Below, in pieces: positions 53,413-61,713 of a stretch of DNA of 64,000 nucleotides. The DNA comes from Verrucomicrobiota bacterium (lineage in GTDB: Bacteria; Verrucomicrobiota; Verrucomicrobiia; Limisphaerales; Pedosphaeraceae), in assembly GCA_021325145.1 (NCBI GenBank), contig JAJPHR010000096.1:1-64000 (forward strand), read 5' to 3'. Each line of letters starts with the position of its first letter. The first letter of the stretch is position 1. The notes below the pieces were generated by a model, which worked only from the letters and a program-made list of their open reading frames with translations, was not told the DNA's origin and searched no databases. The translations under genes and the position numbers were made by a program.

Positions 53413-53862
53413 TTACACGACACGAACCAGTTTCAATCCCGCCGCTGCCGCCAAGTTCTGCTGGCGCTCGTCGAAGGTGAGAAAGCGGCGGAGGTTAAGT
53501 TCCAAAGCGCATGCCACGTGCAAAACATCGAGCGAACGAGTCCCCAGTTTGGGCGTATGCGCCGCACTTAATTGAGCTGCCCGGTTCAACGCCGCGCGCC
53601 AGAGGACGTCCACTTGAGTCAGGTAGCCGTTTGAGAATTCTTCCCAGAGCAAGGCTTGGGCGGCTGCGGCTTTTTCCAGTGTGATTTCTCCACGGTGAGT
53701 TGCCAAGTTGATGGCATTGATGATTTCAACACGACCGTGATGAGTGACGGGAAAGCTGCCCGCCGTTCGCCGACGCCAAGCCACCATCTCACGTGAGCCG
53801 GTTTGGTGCAGGTACAAAAGTGCCAATGCGCTGGGATCAGCGTAAACCTCCTCAGCGGTCAC
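53413..53862 (-). CDS. VapC-type PIN-domain toxin
   Basis: 149 residues. PIN fold acids can be placed: D9 (YADPSALALLYL), E46 (HHGRVEIINAI) and the later RSLDVLHVACALELN with FLTFDERQQNLA. PIN toxins cut RNA, often tRNA or rRNA, when the antitoxin is degraded. The start overlaps the antitoxin stop by 11 bases, giving tight coupling with the antitoxin first. The end faces the efflux permease gene; an inverted repeat (GGTTCGT/ACGAACC, 53400-53428) spans the junction. Confidence 0.88.
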   Translation of the reverse strand: MTAEEVYADPSALALLYLHQTGSREMVAWRRRTAGSFPVTHHGRVEIINAINLATHRGEITLEKAAAAQALLWEEFSNGYLTQVDVLWRAALNRAAQLSAAHTPKLGTRSLDVLHVACALELNLRRFLTFDERQQNLAAAAGLKLVRVV

Positions 53863-54109
53863 CGCGATTCTCCTCGTGAAGCTTCCGGGTCGCCTCGGGT
53901 GACATCGGTCGCGGCCGCTGTTTTAGTAATAGGGCGTAGTAATCAGGCATCGGGCGGCGACGCTTTACTGGGGCAGCGGGAAGCGTTTTCAAGAGAAAAC
54001 GCGGAACGCCATTGTCAGTGATCACAATTTCGCCGTGCGCCTCCAGCTTGCGCTTAACCGAGCGGAAGTTGGTGCGAATTTCACGGATGCTGGCGGTGGC
54101 GTTGCTCAT
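53852..54109 (-). CDS. Phd/VapB-like antitoxin
   Basis: 85 residues from ATG 54109; the longer open frame is spurious. The N-terminal part SIREIRTNFRSVKRKLEAHG, then EIVITDNGVPRFLL, is the compact DNA-binding and dimerising fold of the Phd/YefM family. The C-terminal tail (MPDYYALLLKQRPRPMSPEA, then TRKLHEENRGDR) would wrap the PIN toxin. It precedes and overlaps the toxin gene, so it probably neutralises VapC and represses its own promoter just upstream. Confidence 0.85.
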   Translation of the reverse strand: MSNATASIREIRTNFRSVKRKLEAHGEIVITDNGVPRFLLKTLPAAPVKRRRPMPDYYALLLKQRPRPMSPEATRKLHEENRGDR

Positions 54110-54170
54110 AGCTGTGTGTAACATCCCTGTTTCACGCTCAAATGTCAACCACCTTGAAAGGGTGAGCCAG

Positions 54171-55553
54171 TCACTTCCTGGATCCAATAGCGACGAGTTT
54201 CTCGGTGGTGCGGAAGAAAAGAGTTCCACTGGATATGGCCGGAGTGGACAGGCAGATACCGCCGAGATTATTGGTGGCGAGCACGCTGAAGTCTTTCGTG
54301 GCGGGGAGCACGAACACGTCGCCTTGTTCGCCGGTAAAGTAGAGTTTGCCACCGGCGGCCACAGGGGAGGCGGTGAAACCCTGTCCACCGCCGCCGATCC
54401 GTTCGTTATACTGAATCTCACCCGTCTTCGCGTCCAGGCAGGTGACAACTCCATCGGCATCGTCCCAGACGAGGCCACCGACGGCGATGGGCGTTTCAAG
54501 GTAGGTTCCCTTGCGCGGCTGGCACCAGGCGATCGCTTGATTGGTGGCGCTTATTTCGGCAGGCGTGATGTCGCCGGAAGCGTCGAGGCGGACAGCGCGA
54601 ATCGGATGATTTTTGCCGTGGGCGCTGGTGAGGACCACCAGATCCGACGCCAAAATCGGAGAGGCCACGGGGATGTCACCGCCTTCCTTGAGCGTCCACA
54701 ATTGCCGGCCAGTCGCAAAGTCGTAGCCACCGATTTGTTTCCAGCCGTTGACGATGATTTGTGTGCGTGCGGGCGTGACGGCGATGACGGGCGTGGAAAA
54801 GGTTGGGACATCCTTGCGTGGGGTGCGCCAGAGTTGGTGACCGTCGCTGGCATCGAACGCCGCCAGGAATTGCTCGCTGAGGACATCGCACTGGACGATG
54901 ATTTTGCCGTCGCGCAAGAGAGGCGAACTGGAAAATCCCCAGGAGGTGTTGGTCTGGACGTACCAACCGGAATCCATGCGGCCAAGGTCCTTGTGCCAAA
55001 GCTGGTTTCCATCCAGGTCGAAGCAGAAGAGGCCCTCGGAGCCGAATATGGCGGCAATTCGCTGGCCGTCGGTGGCCGGAGTCGAGTTGCAGTGGGTGGA
55101 TTTGGTATGGCGCTTGGCGCGGGGAATGGACTCCAGGGCGAGTTTGTCCCAGAGGATTTTTCCGTCGGACTTGTTGAGGCAGAGGAGCCGCCATTGGTGC
55201 GTCTCCATTTCGGTATACGAACCGACATCGCCATAGAGGCCAATTTTGAGATCGGGTTTCGCGCCGGGTTTCACCGCAGTGGTGACGTAAATGCGGTCCC
55301 CCCAAACAATCGGTGAAGCGTGGCCGAGACCCGGGATGGGCGTTTGCCAGCGGACGTTCTCTCCCGACCCGATATTCCAGGTGACCGGCGCCGGGTCATC
55401 GGAAACACCGCTGGAGTGCGGACCGCGGAATTGGGGCCAGTTCGCGGTGGAGTCGCCGAAAGCGCCACTGGCCGCCTGCAGCCATGCGCATAAGACCAAC
55501 AGCGCGACGGGCCCGCGTGTGGATATCAAGGACGGCTTCACGAGCGGATGCAT
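54171..55553 (-). CDS. secreted PQQ-like beta-propeller protein
   Basis: 460 residues from ATG 55553 (MHPLVKPSLISTRGPVALLV, then hydrophobic to AASGAFG); the longer frame to 55628 is read through repeat-like sequence. Repeats of PQQ-propeller type are spread over the protein: NWPQFRGPHSSG, GHASPIVWGDRIYVTT, LLCLNKSDGKILWD, LFCFDLDGNQLWHKD, AAFDASDGHQLW, GYDFATGRQLWTL, VTCLDAKTGEIQYNE. Proteins opening 'WPQFRGP--SG' are very common in Planctomycetes and Verrucomicrobia, usually exported with unknown role; there are no dehydrogenase active-site features. Confidence 0.88.
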   Translation of the reverse strand: MHPLVKPSLISTRGPVALLVLCAWLQAASGAFGDSTANWPQFRGPHSSGVSDDPAPVTWNIGSGENVRWQTPIPGLGHASPIVWGDRIYVTTAVKPGAKPDLKIGLYGDVGSYTEMETHQWRLLCLNKSDGKILWDKLALESIPRAKRHTKSTHCNSTPATDGQRIAAIFGSEGLFCFDLDGNQLWHKDLGRMDSGWYVQTNTSWGFSSSPLLRDGKIIVQCDVLSEQFLAAFDASDGHQLWRTPRKDVPTFSTPVIAVTPARTQIIVNGWKQIGGYDFATGRQLWTLKEGGDIPVASPILASDLVVLTSAHGKNHPIRAVRLDASGDITPAEISATNQAIAWCQPRKGTYLETPIAVGGLVWDDADGVVTCLDAKTGEIQYNERIGGGGQGFTASPVAAGGKLYFTGEQGDVFVLPATKDFSVLATNNLGGICLSTPAISSGTLFFRTTEKLVAIGSRK

Positions 55554-56475
55554 TCCGAAGTTTGGAGTCCCGGCTTTAGCTGGCGGCGCTCCCGAACCGC
55601 CGAGCACATTGAAAATTTTCATAGTCATCCTGCTTGCATGGCCCTGCCGCCTGAAGGCGGGATTTCATCCCAACTGCCGCGCTCGTGCCAAACCGAGGCG
55701 GGCTTTCGTTCCAGGTTAATCACCAGCTCCGCGCGGGCTGTTTTGCGTTCCTTCCATTTCCCGGCTTCTTAGCACGATTCCTCCTCGCCAGCAATATATA
55801 TGTCAGCAACCCGCTTCTGCCTTTAGCGCAACTTTCCGTGTATGCCCACACTTTGGCTTGCGAGCAAGAAAAATTCACTTGTGTTCAAGGAAAGTGTGTG
55901 CTAATCCAAGTGCTGACGAAGGATTGGAGGGAATCCCGAGGCGGGGGGCGCGCCATTGAGCGCGTGGCAAGGGTGAATTTTGCCCGGCTCTGTCGGGAGG
56001 CTCCAGCAGGGGCCCTCGGGGTAAAGCCGGGTTGGTTCTTTGACAACTTAAAGACAAGTTCGCCGGCGTGGACGCCGGAAACATCAACCACCAAGCTCCA
56101 AACACCCGCCTTCGCTGGGAAGCTACGGCACGGCGAGCCAGAAAAGAACCAAAGCCCAAGGTCCGAAGGCTGGAAGGCAGCCGGAGGCGCTGCTTCTACC
56201 GGACATGGGTAAATTAAACCACCAAGGCGAATAATTAAGGTGAATTAAAGCAAATTAAAGTAAATTAAACCTCGTTTTTTGGCGGTGAAAAACTGTCCCA
56301 AGCCTCGGAATTGGTGCAAGCTGCTGATGGTCAGTGAATTATATGGAGACGGGATGCTTTCATAGCTCGGGTGTCGTTCAGGGATAAAAAAGACCCAAAG
56401 GACGACAGGAAGTGCGCTGGAATCGAGAAATATCGCGGTCGCCGGAAACTCTCCTCGTCCTTCCTCTGCCCACCC
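55554..56475. other. 0.9-kb intergenic region with palindromes and repeats
   Basis: No convincing gene. It contains a perfect hairpin CCGCCT GA AGGCGG at 55647-55660, the inverted copy of the TTTAATTTRC repeat at 56240-56271, and GC-rich stretches. A 175-codon open frame on the plus strand here has no start signal and an irregular composition, so I leave it out. Confidence 0.55.
56240..56271 (-). repeat. TTTAATTTRC repeat, copy C (inverted)
   Basis: On the minus strand: TTTAATTTAC, TTTAATTTGC, TTTAATTCAC, the same units as at 32968-32996 and 33236-33256. Confidence 0.8.
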
Positions 56476-58668
56476 TTACGGCGAACGCACTTCGTAAAAC
56501 CGTCGCGGGTAGGCGGCGGCGTTGGTATCGGTGAAGAGAAAAGTGCCGCCGTTAGTGGGCGTGGCTGTAGCGAGGTTCGTCCAATTGATGAGATTGGTCG
56601 TCGCCCAAACGCTGTAGGTGGCGCCCGCCGGATTGTTGATGCGAAGCTGGACTTGGCCGGGCGCGGCTGTGGACGTGCCGGTTACTGTGACCGTCATCGT
56701 CGCGGTTGACGAAGACTCATAGGCGCCGATGTCGATGCGGCCGCCCACGACGCGCGGTTGGCCGCGCTGATCGGTGTCGGGCGGCGGCGTAAAGGCCGGG
56801 TCACCGGCATTGATCGCCGGGCTGTTGGTCAAGAGCGCCATGGTCAGCGTGGGGCCGCCGTTGGGGGCGAGCGGGCCGAGACGTGGATCCAGGTTCGTGT
56901 GGCTGTTTGCGCCAAAGGCTGGAGTCGCGTCTGAACTGATGTTGTAGCCCTGGTCGGTAATTATTCCGAAGGCATTGGACGCATTGGTGCCGTAAGCCAG
57001 GATGGTGTCCTTGAGGTCAAGCGTCCCGCCGTTGTTCGCGATGTTCGCGCCGAAGCCCAGGCCAGTCGCTCCAGCCGGGCCGTTGACGTAACCAGCGCTG
57101 CCGTTCGTTCCGCCTGCGCCACCGGGTCCGCCCAGAGCCGCTCCGCTGGCGAAGGTGCAATTGCTCACCCCGGCAAATCCGGTGTTGAAAAGGCCGCCGC
57201 CGTATCCGTTGCCGCCGATGCCACCGGCTCCGCCGTAGTGTCCCGCCGGCGGCGCATTGCCGCCCTGGCCACCCTGGCCGCCCGTGCTCGTGTTTTGGAA
57301 AAAGGTGCAATTAATGATCGTGTTGGTTCCGAGATTGCAGAGCGCCCCGCCTTCGGAATTCGTGCCTGTTTTGCCCGTGCTCCCATCGAAATTGCTGTAG
57401 GGAGCGCCGCCTGCGCTGGCACCCCCTTTGACAGCATTGTTATTGAAGGTGGTGTCGAGGATGGCAGCCGTCGCGTTTGCCGCATTATAGAGTCCCGCGC
57501 CCGCGCCCAACCCACCGACGCCGCCCAGCCCCGGACCATTCGCCGGGCCGATGCCTCCGCTCCCGCCGATTCCGCCGGTGGCCGCGCCACTGGCGACGCT
57601 GCAATTAGTCACGGCCGCAAACCCGCCATTGTAGAATGCCCCACCGCAAGCATCGCCACCGCTGCCGCCCGCGCCGCCATAATGGCCGCCCGTGGGTGCG
57701 TCGCCGCCGCGGCCACCCGCGCCGCCGAGGGCATTGTTCGTCAGAAACATGCAGTTTACAATCACGTTGGTCCCAAAGCTGCATAGCGCTCCCCCGCGGG
57801 CCGCCCCGCCAGACATGCCGGTTGCCCCATCAAAGCCGCTGAAGGGACTGCCGCCCGGACTGGCGCCACCCTGGACGGAATTGCTGCTGAAAATACAACT
57901 GTAGATTGCGACGGTTGCGTTGGAGGCGTTGTAAATTGCGGCCGCGGATCCCACACCCCCCGGGCCGCCGAATCCCGGCCCATATTGTCCGCCGCTCCCG
58001 CCCGCGCCGCCCGCGCCGCCGATGGCAGTGTTGCCGACGAAGGCGCAGTTCGTGGCCATGAAGAAATTCAGATTATAAATCGCACCACCGGAACCATCGC
58101 CGCCGTTGCCTCCGTTGCCCGCGTAGTGACCGCTGCCGATTCCCGCGCCACCCGCACCTCCCGGTCCGCCGACCGCCGAGTTCGTCAGGAACGTGCAATT
58201 AACCAGGTAGTTGCTGCCCTGATTGTAAATCGCGCCGCCCAAGCCATTGGTGCCGGTGCCGCCCGGTGTGCCGGAGAAGCTGGCCGTGGTGCCGGCGTAA
58301 CCCGTCGCGCCGAGACTGAAGCCGCCGGCGAGCGTCAGATTCGTCAGGTAAAAGGATACATTCGATGCCACCGTGAAGATTCGGTTGCTGTTGCCACTGA
58401 TGACCACGTGATGGCCGGTGGCGTCCAGGATCGTGTTCGTTGTGATTTGAAGCGTGCCCGTGTTGGTGATCTGGCCATCGAAAGCCAACACGATGGTGCC
58501 GCCCGAGGCCAGCGCGGTTTGCAGGCTGGAGAAGGAGTTGTTGGTCAGGGTGGTGGAAGCGTCCGACTGCCAGTTCAGCAGAAATGCGAATGCGACGGTG
58601 AAAATCCAGGATGCTTTCGCCGCGGCCGTGGAAACACATCCGTCTGAATGAAAATGTGGAAGGCTCAT
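56476..58668 (-). CDS. secreted Gly/Asn-rich repeat protein (beta-helix-like)
   Basis: 730 residues. ATG 58668 lies one base after the stop of the upstream response-regulator gene; the frame continues further but only through that gene. A hydrophobic export signal (SWIFTVAFAFLLNWQSDAST) is near residues 19-38. The early part (~40-130) has beta-helix features (GTIVLAFDGQITNTGTLQI). From ~150 to ~560 are large repeats alternating 'NCTF--N-A-GG-GG-GG' with GGNGGDGSGGAIYN-like runs. The ending 'GGRIDIGAYE' is the typical tail of such choice-of-anchor proteins, followed by a beta module (YSVWATTNLINWTNL ... RRFYEVRSP). Probably a surface or matrix protein controlled with the regulator. Confidence 0.82.
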   Translation of the reverse strand: MSLPHFHSDGCVSTAAAKASWIFTVAFAFLLNWQSDASTTLTNNSFSSLQTALASGGTIVLAFDGQITNTGTLQITTNTILDATGHHVVISGNSNRIFTVASNVSFYLTNLTLAGGFSLGATGYAGTTASFSGTPGGTGTNGLGGAIYNQGSNYLVNCTFLTNSAVGGPGGAGGAGIGSGHYAGNGGNGGDGSGGAIYNLNFFMATNCAFVGNTAIGGAGGAGGSGGQYGPGFGGPGGVGSAAAIYNASNATVAIYSCIFSSNSVQGGASPGGSPFSGFDGATGMSGGAARGGALCSFGTNVIVNCMFLTNNALGGAGGRGGDAPTGGHYGGAGGSGGDACGGAFYNGGFAAVTNCSVASGAATGGIGGSGGIGPANGPGLGGVGGLGAGAGLYNAANATAAILDTTFNNNAVKGGASAGGAPYSNFDGSTGKTGTNSEGGALCNLGTNTIINCTFFQNTSTGGQGGQGGNAPPAGHYGGAGGIGGNGYGGGLFNTGFAGVSNCTFASGAALGGPGGAGGTNGSAGYVNGPAGATGLGFGANIANNGGTLDLKDTILAYGTNASNAFGIITDQGYNISSDATPAFGANSHTNLDPRLGPLAPNGGPTLTMALLTNSPAINAGDPAFTPPPDTDQRGQPRVVGGRIDIGAYESSSTATMTVTVTGTSTAAPGQVQLRINNPAGATYSVWATTNLINWTNLATATPTNGGTFLFTDTNAAAYPRRFYEVRSP

Positions 58669-58669
58669 C

Positions 58670-60040
58670 TCAGTGCCCGTCCACCTGGCAACCCAATTCC
58701 CGGAGCCGTTGCAGTTTGTAGAGCAGCGCGCGACGGCTGATGCCGAGAGCTTTGGCGGTTTCGGTGCGATTGAAGTCATGTTTGCGCAACGCTTCCAAAA
58801 CTGCCTGGCGTTCGATCTCCTCCAGTCGTTCCGCATCGGCTGGTTCCGCGCTGGCGGGCGCTGGTCTCGTTGCGCCGCGCACGCGCGCGGGCAGATGCTC
58901 GGGGAGGATCAGTTCGCCGCTGGAAAGCAGCGCGGCGCGCTCCATCGCATTCCGCAATTCGCGCACATTCCCCGGCCAGTTATAGCGCTGCAGTTGATCC
59001 GTCGCCGCCGAGGAGAGTCGAGCCCGGCCTTTTGTCAATTCCGTCAGGATCAGCGCCGCCAGCGGCAGGATGTCCTCCGGCCGCTCGCGCAAAGGCGGGA
59101 CATTCAACTCCACGACATTCAAACGGTAATACAAGTCTTCCCGAAAACGGCCCGCTTTGACCTCCTCTTCCAGGTTGCGATTGGTGGCGGCGAGGATGCG
59201 CGCGTTTACGCGGATCTCCGCGTTCGAGCCGATCCGTTGAAATCGGCCATCCTGGGCCACGCGCAGCAGCTTCGCCTGAAGCTTGGGCGACATCTCCGCG
59301 ATCTCATCCAGGAAGATGGTTCCGTTATTGGCCTGTTCAAAGCGTCCAATCCGCTGCGCGACCGCGCCGGTAAACGAACCTTTTTCGTGACCGAACAATT
59401 CGCTCTCCAGCAGGTCCTCGGGGATCGCCGCGCAGTTGACTTTTACGAGAGGGCCGGCGGCGCGCGGGCTCCAGCCGTGAATGACGTCCGCCAGCACTTC
59501 CTTGCCCACGCCGCTTTCGCCGGTAATAAGAATGCGGCTCTCCGAAGGCGCCACGAGCGAGGCGTCGCGAAAAACCGCTTCCATCAGCGGGCTGCGCGCG
59601 ATGATGTGTTCGGGCAATTGCCGGTTCTCGCTGAACTTGAGCGGCGCATGCTGGCTGAGCCCAGTGGCCGTTCGCACTGCCGCAAGCAGTTCGTCGAGAT
59701 CGATGGGCTTGGCGAGATAATCGACCGCACCGTCCCGGATTGCGCCCACGGCTTCGCGGACGTCCGTGTACGCCGTGACCAGCAGAATCGGCAACTGCGC
59801 ATGTTCCTTGCGCGCCAGCCGCAACGTTTCCAATCCCGTCAGCCCCGGCATCCGCACATCCGAAATCATCATGTTGATTGGCTCCGCGCGCAACACTTCG
59901 AGCGCCCGCTGGCCGGAATCGACGGGAACCGTCTTGAGCCCCTGGCTGCTCAGAAACGAGTCGAGCAGACTCCGCTGGCCTGGATCGTCATCGACAATGA
60001 GGATTCGAGGCGCGGGCGGGGTGGGGGATTCGAGGGGCAT
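58670..60040 (-). CDS. NtrC-family sigma-54-dependent response regulator
   Basis: 456 residues from ATG 60040 (MPLESPTPPAPRILIVDDDP). Receiver ~12-125 with phospho-acceptor D61 (ISDVRMPG) and YLAKPIDL. The AAA+ domain ~148-385 has Walker A GESGVGKE, the sigma-54 loop as GSFTGA (Ser replacing the usual Ala of GAFTGA) and Walker B GTIFLDEIAEM. The C-terminal Fis-like HTH is VLEALRKHDFNRTETAKALG with ISRRALLYKLQRL. It activates sigma-54 promoters when phosphorylated, almost surely by the kinase gene upstream, from which it is separated by a 174-base repeat-bearing spacer. Confidence 0.93.
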   Translation of the reverse strand: MPLESPTPPAPRILIVDDDPGQRSLLDSFLSSQGLKTVPVDSGQRALEVLRAEPINMMISDVRMPGLTGLETLRLARKEHAQLPILLVTAYTDVREAVGAIRDGAVDYLAKPIDLDELLAAVRTATGLSQHAPLKFSENRQLPEHIIARSPLMEAVFRDASLVAPSESRILITGESGVGKEVLADVIHGWSPRAAGPLVKVNCAAIPEDLLESELFGHEKGSFTGAVAQRIGRFEQANNGTIFLDEIAEMSPKLQAKLLRVAQDGRFQRIGSNAEIRVNARILAATNRNLEEEVKAGRFREDLYYRLNVVELNVPPLRERPEDILPLAALILTELTKGRARLSSAATDQLQRYNWPGNVRELRNAMERAALLSSGELILPEHLPARVRGATRPAPASAEPADAERLEEIERQAVLEALRKHDFNRTETAKALGISRRALLYKLQRLRELGCQVDGH

Positions 60041-60061
60041 GAATTTACGCAAGAAAAGCAT

Positions 60062-60210
60062 CAAGCACCAACATCCAGGCACCAGATAAGCTCCAAGCAT
60101 CAAGCGCAAAAAGCGGGCTGAGCTGCCTTGGGGTTTGTGGCTTGGAGCTGATCTGGTGCCTGGTGCCTGGAATTTTGTTTTTCGCCATGGGCGCGGTGCT
60201 TGGTGCTTAA
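60062..60210. repeat. long imperfect inverted repeat between kinase and regulator genes
   Basis: Left arm around 60062-60098 (CAAGCACCA ... CAGGCACCAGATAAGCTCC ... AAGC) is matched in reverse by 60140-60170 (GCTTGGAGCTGATCTGGTGC, then CTGG), with a further GCTTGGTGCTT at about 60197-60207. The arms would fold into a large stem over the whole spacer. Confidence 0.75.
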
Positions 60211-60214
60211 ACCA

Positions 60215-61708
60215 TCAATTATTTTTGCCAAACAGCTTCAAGTGCGTAAGCCGGAAAATCGCCCCGCTCGGCTCGTTCGGCAGGCACGCAATTTCCCAGC
60301 CATGAGCCAGCACGATTTGCTGGACCACGGCGAGGCCGAGGCCGGTTCCTTTTTCCTGCGTGGTAAAGTACGGTTTGAAAATTTCCTCCCGATGTTCCGG
60401 CGCGACTCCGGGGCCATTGTCGGCTATTTCGAGAAACGCTCCCGCGCCATTGCGTTTTCCGGCGCGGATGGTGATTTGTCCGTTCATCGGCACGGCTTGA
60501 ACGGCGTTCAGAACCAGATTAAACAGCGTCTGGCGCAGCAATTGTTCATCGGCTTCGATAATGAGCGGTTCGGCCTGCACCTGCAACTGGACCTTTTTCT
60601 CCTCCAGATCGTAGTTCAATGCGCGCGCGACTTCGCTGACGACGCCATTGACATTGGTGGCTGCGCGGCGGACCTCGCGGGGGCGCGAGTAATTGATAAA
60701 CTCATTCAATTGCGCGGCCACCCGGTCGGCTTCGTCGATGATCTCACGCGATTTGCCGCGAACTTCCGTCGAAGCGTCCGGCTGCTTGGAAATCATCTGG
60801 GCCAGGCCGCGAATGATGTTCAGCGGGTTGCGCGTTTCGTGGGCCAGACCCGCCGCCGCGAGATTCATCTGCTTCAGGTGCGAATTCAACTCGCTGACGC
60901 GAACCAAACGGATTTGGAGATCGGACGTTTTCGAAAGGCTGCGCCACGCGAGCCCGTACCCGGCCACCGAAACCGCGGCCAAACAGCCTATGAAAATTCG
61001 GAGGGATAAGTCATGAGCGACGGTCGAGATCAAATTTTGGGTGGACATCACCATGATAAATCCATGCACGCCGTTTTTCGAAATTATCGCCTTGATTTCC
61101 TCTTCGCTCAACCTCGGCCTGCGCGACCGGAAGGAGGGCGGACCGCGCGGTCCGTCCGGATTGCTACCGGGAGGCGAAGCATTCGTCGAATCGGAGGCCT
61201 GGCTGGGCCTCGGCTCAAACTCCGGTCGCGGCGGTGGCGGGCCGCCGTCATCGAAGGGAGGCGTCGCGTTGGTGCCGGGCCTCGGCGGGAAGTGTTCCAC
61301 CACGATGTTGGTCGCCAAATCCACCAGGTTCATCAGCGTGACGGTCTGGGCTTTGTCATCCCAATATCCGTCGCGCGGAACTTCGCCTTTGGGAACATCG
61401 ATGGGCGCAAGGGGCGCGCCCGCCGCCGCCACCACTTCATTGCTGACGTTGAGCAACTCGACCGACTGGACTTCACCCTGTTTGACCAGTTCGTTGAGCG
61501 CGGACTCAACCCGCTCCCGCGTGACAAAGAAGCGCTGCGAGCGCATGACCAGCGCCAGGACGCTGGAAATGTCCTGGGCGCGGTGTCGAAGCGCGTTGCG
61601 GGCGGAGCGCCGCACCCGGATATGTTCGGCCGTCTGCCAGCCGATCAGGACCAACCAGATGGCCAGCAGCGTTCCGTAAACGAACCAACTGCGGCGTGTC
61701 ATCTTCAT
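60215..61708 (-). CDS. membrane sensor histidine kinase paired with the NtrC regulator
   Basis: 497 residues. Two membrane helices (~9-27 and ~232-252) bracket a periplasmic sensor domain with a long Pro-rich insert (around 145-200). The HisKA domain has H290 (GLAHETRNPLNIIRGLAQMI) and the HATPase has LFNLVLNAVQAVP, ADNGPGVAPEHREEIFKPYF and KGTGLGLAVV. It senses an envelope signal and phosphorylates the regulator next in the operon. It starts 5 bases after the secretin stop, so it is cotranscribed with the secretin genes, suggesting the secretion or pilus machine is the monitored or regulated object. Confidence 0.92.
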   Translation of the reverse strand: MKMTRRSWFVYGTLLAIWLVLIGWQTAEHIRVRRSARNALRHRAQDISSVLALVMRSQRFFVTRERVESALNELVKQGEVQSVELLNVSNEVVAAAGAPLAPIDVPKGEVPRDGYWDDKAQTVTLMNLVDLATNIVVEHFPPRPGTNATPPFDDGGPPPPRPEFEPRPSQASDSTNASPPGSNPDGPRGPPSFRSRRPRLSEEEIKAIISKNGVHGFIMVMSTQNLISTVAHDLSLRIFIGCLAAVSVAGYGLAWRSLSKTSDLQIRLVRVSELNSHLKQMNLAAAGLAHETRNPLNIIRGLAQMISKQPDASTEVRGKSREIIDEADRVAAQLNEFINYSRPREVRRAATNVNGVVSEVARALNYDLEEKKVQLQVQAEPLIIEADEQLLRQTLFNLVLNAVQAVPMNGQITIRAGKRNGAGAFLEIADNGPGVAPEHREEIFKPYFTTQEKGTGLGLAVVQQIVLAHGWEIACLPNEPSGAIFRLTHLKLFGKNN

Positions 61709-61713
61709 CGCGG

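Noticed and set aside
55685-56212. 175-codon plus-strand frame in the gap
   Set aside because: No ribosome site, irregular composition, and it runs through palindromic, repeat-rich sequence.
57000-58200. CRISPR-like periodic repeats
   Set aside because: The periodicity is coding (Gly/Asn repeat units in one open frame) with imperfect, variable spacing and no spacers.
58673-60121. 482-codon open frame on the plus strand
   Set aside because: Antisense of the NtrC-type regulator, whose Walker motifs are unmistakable.
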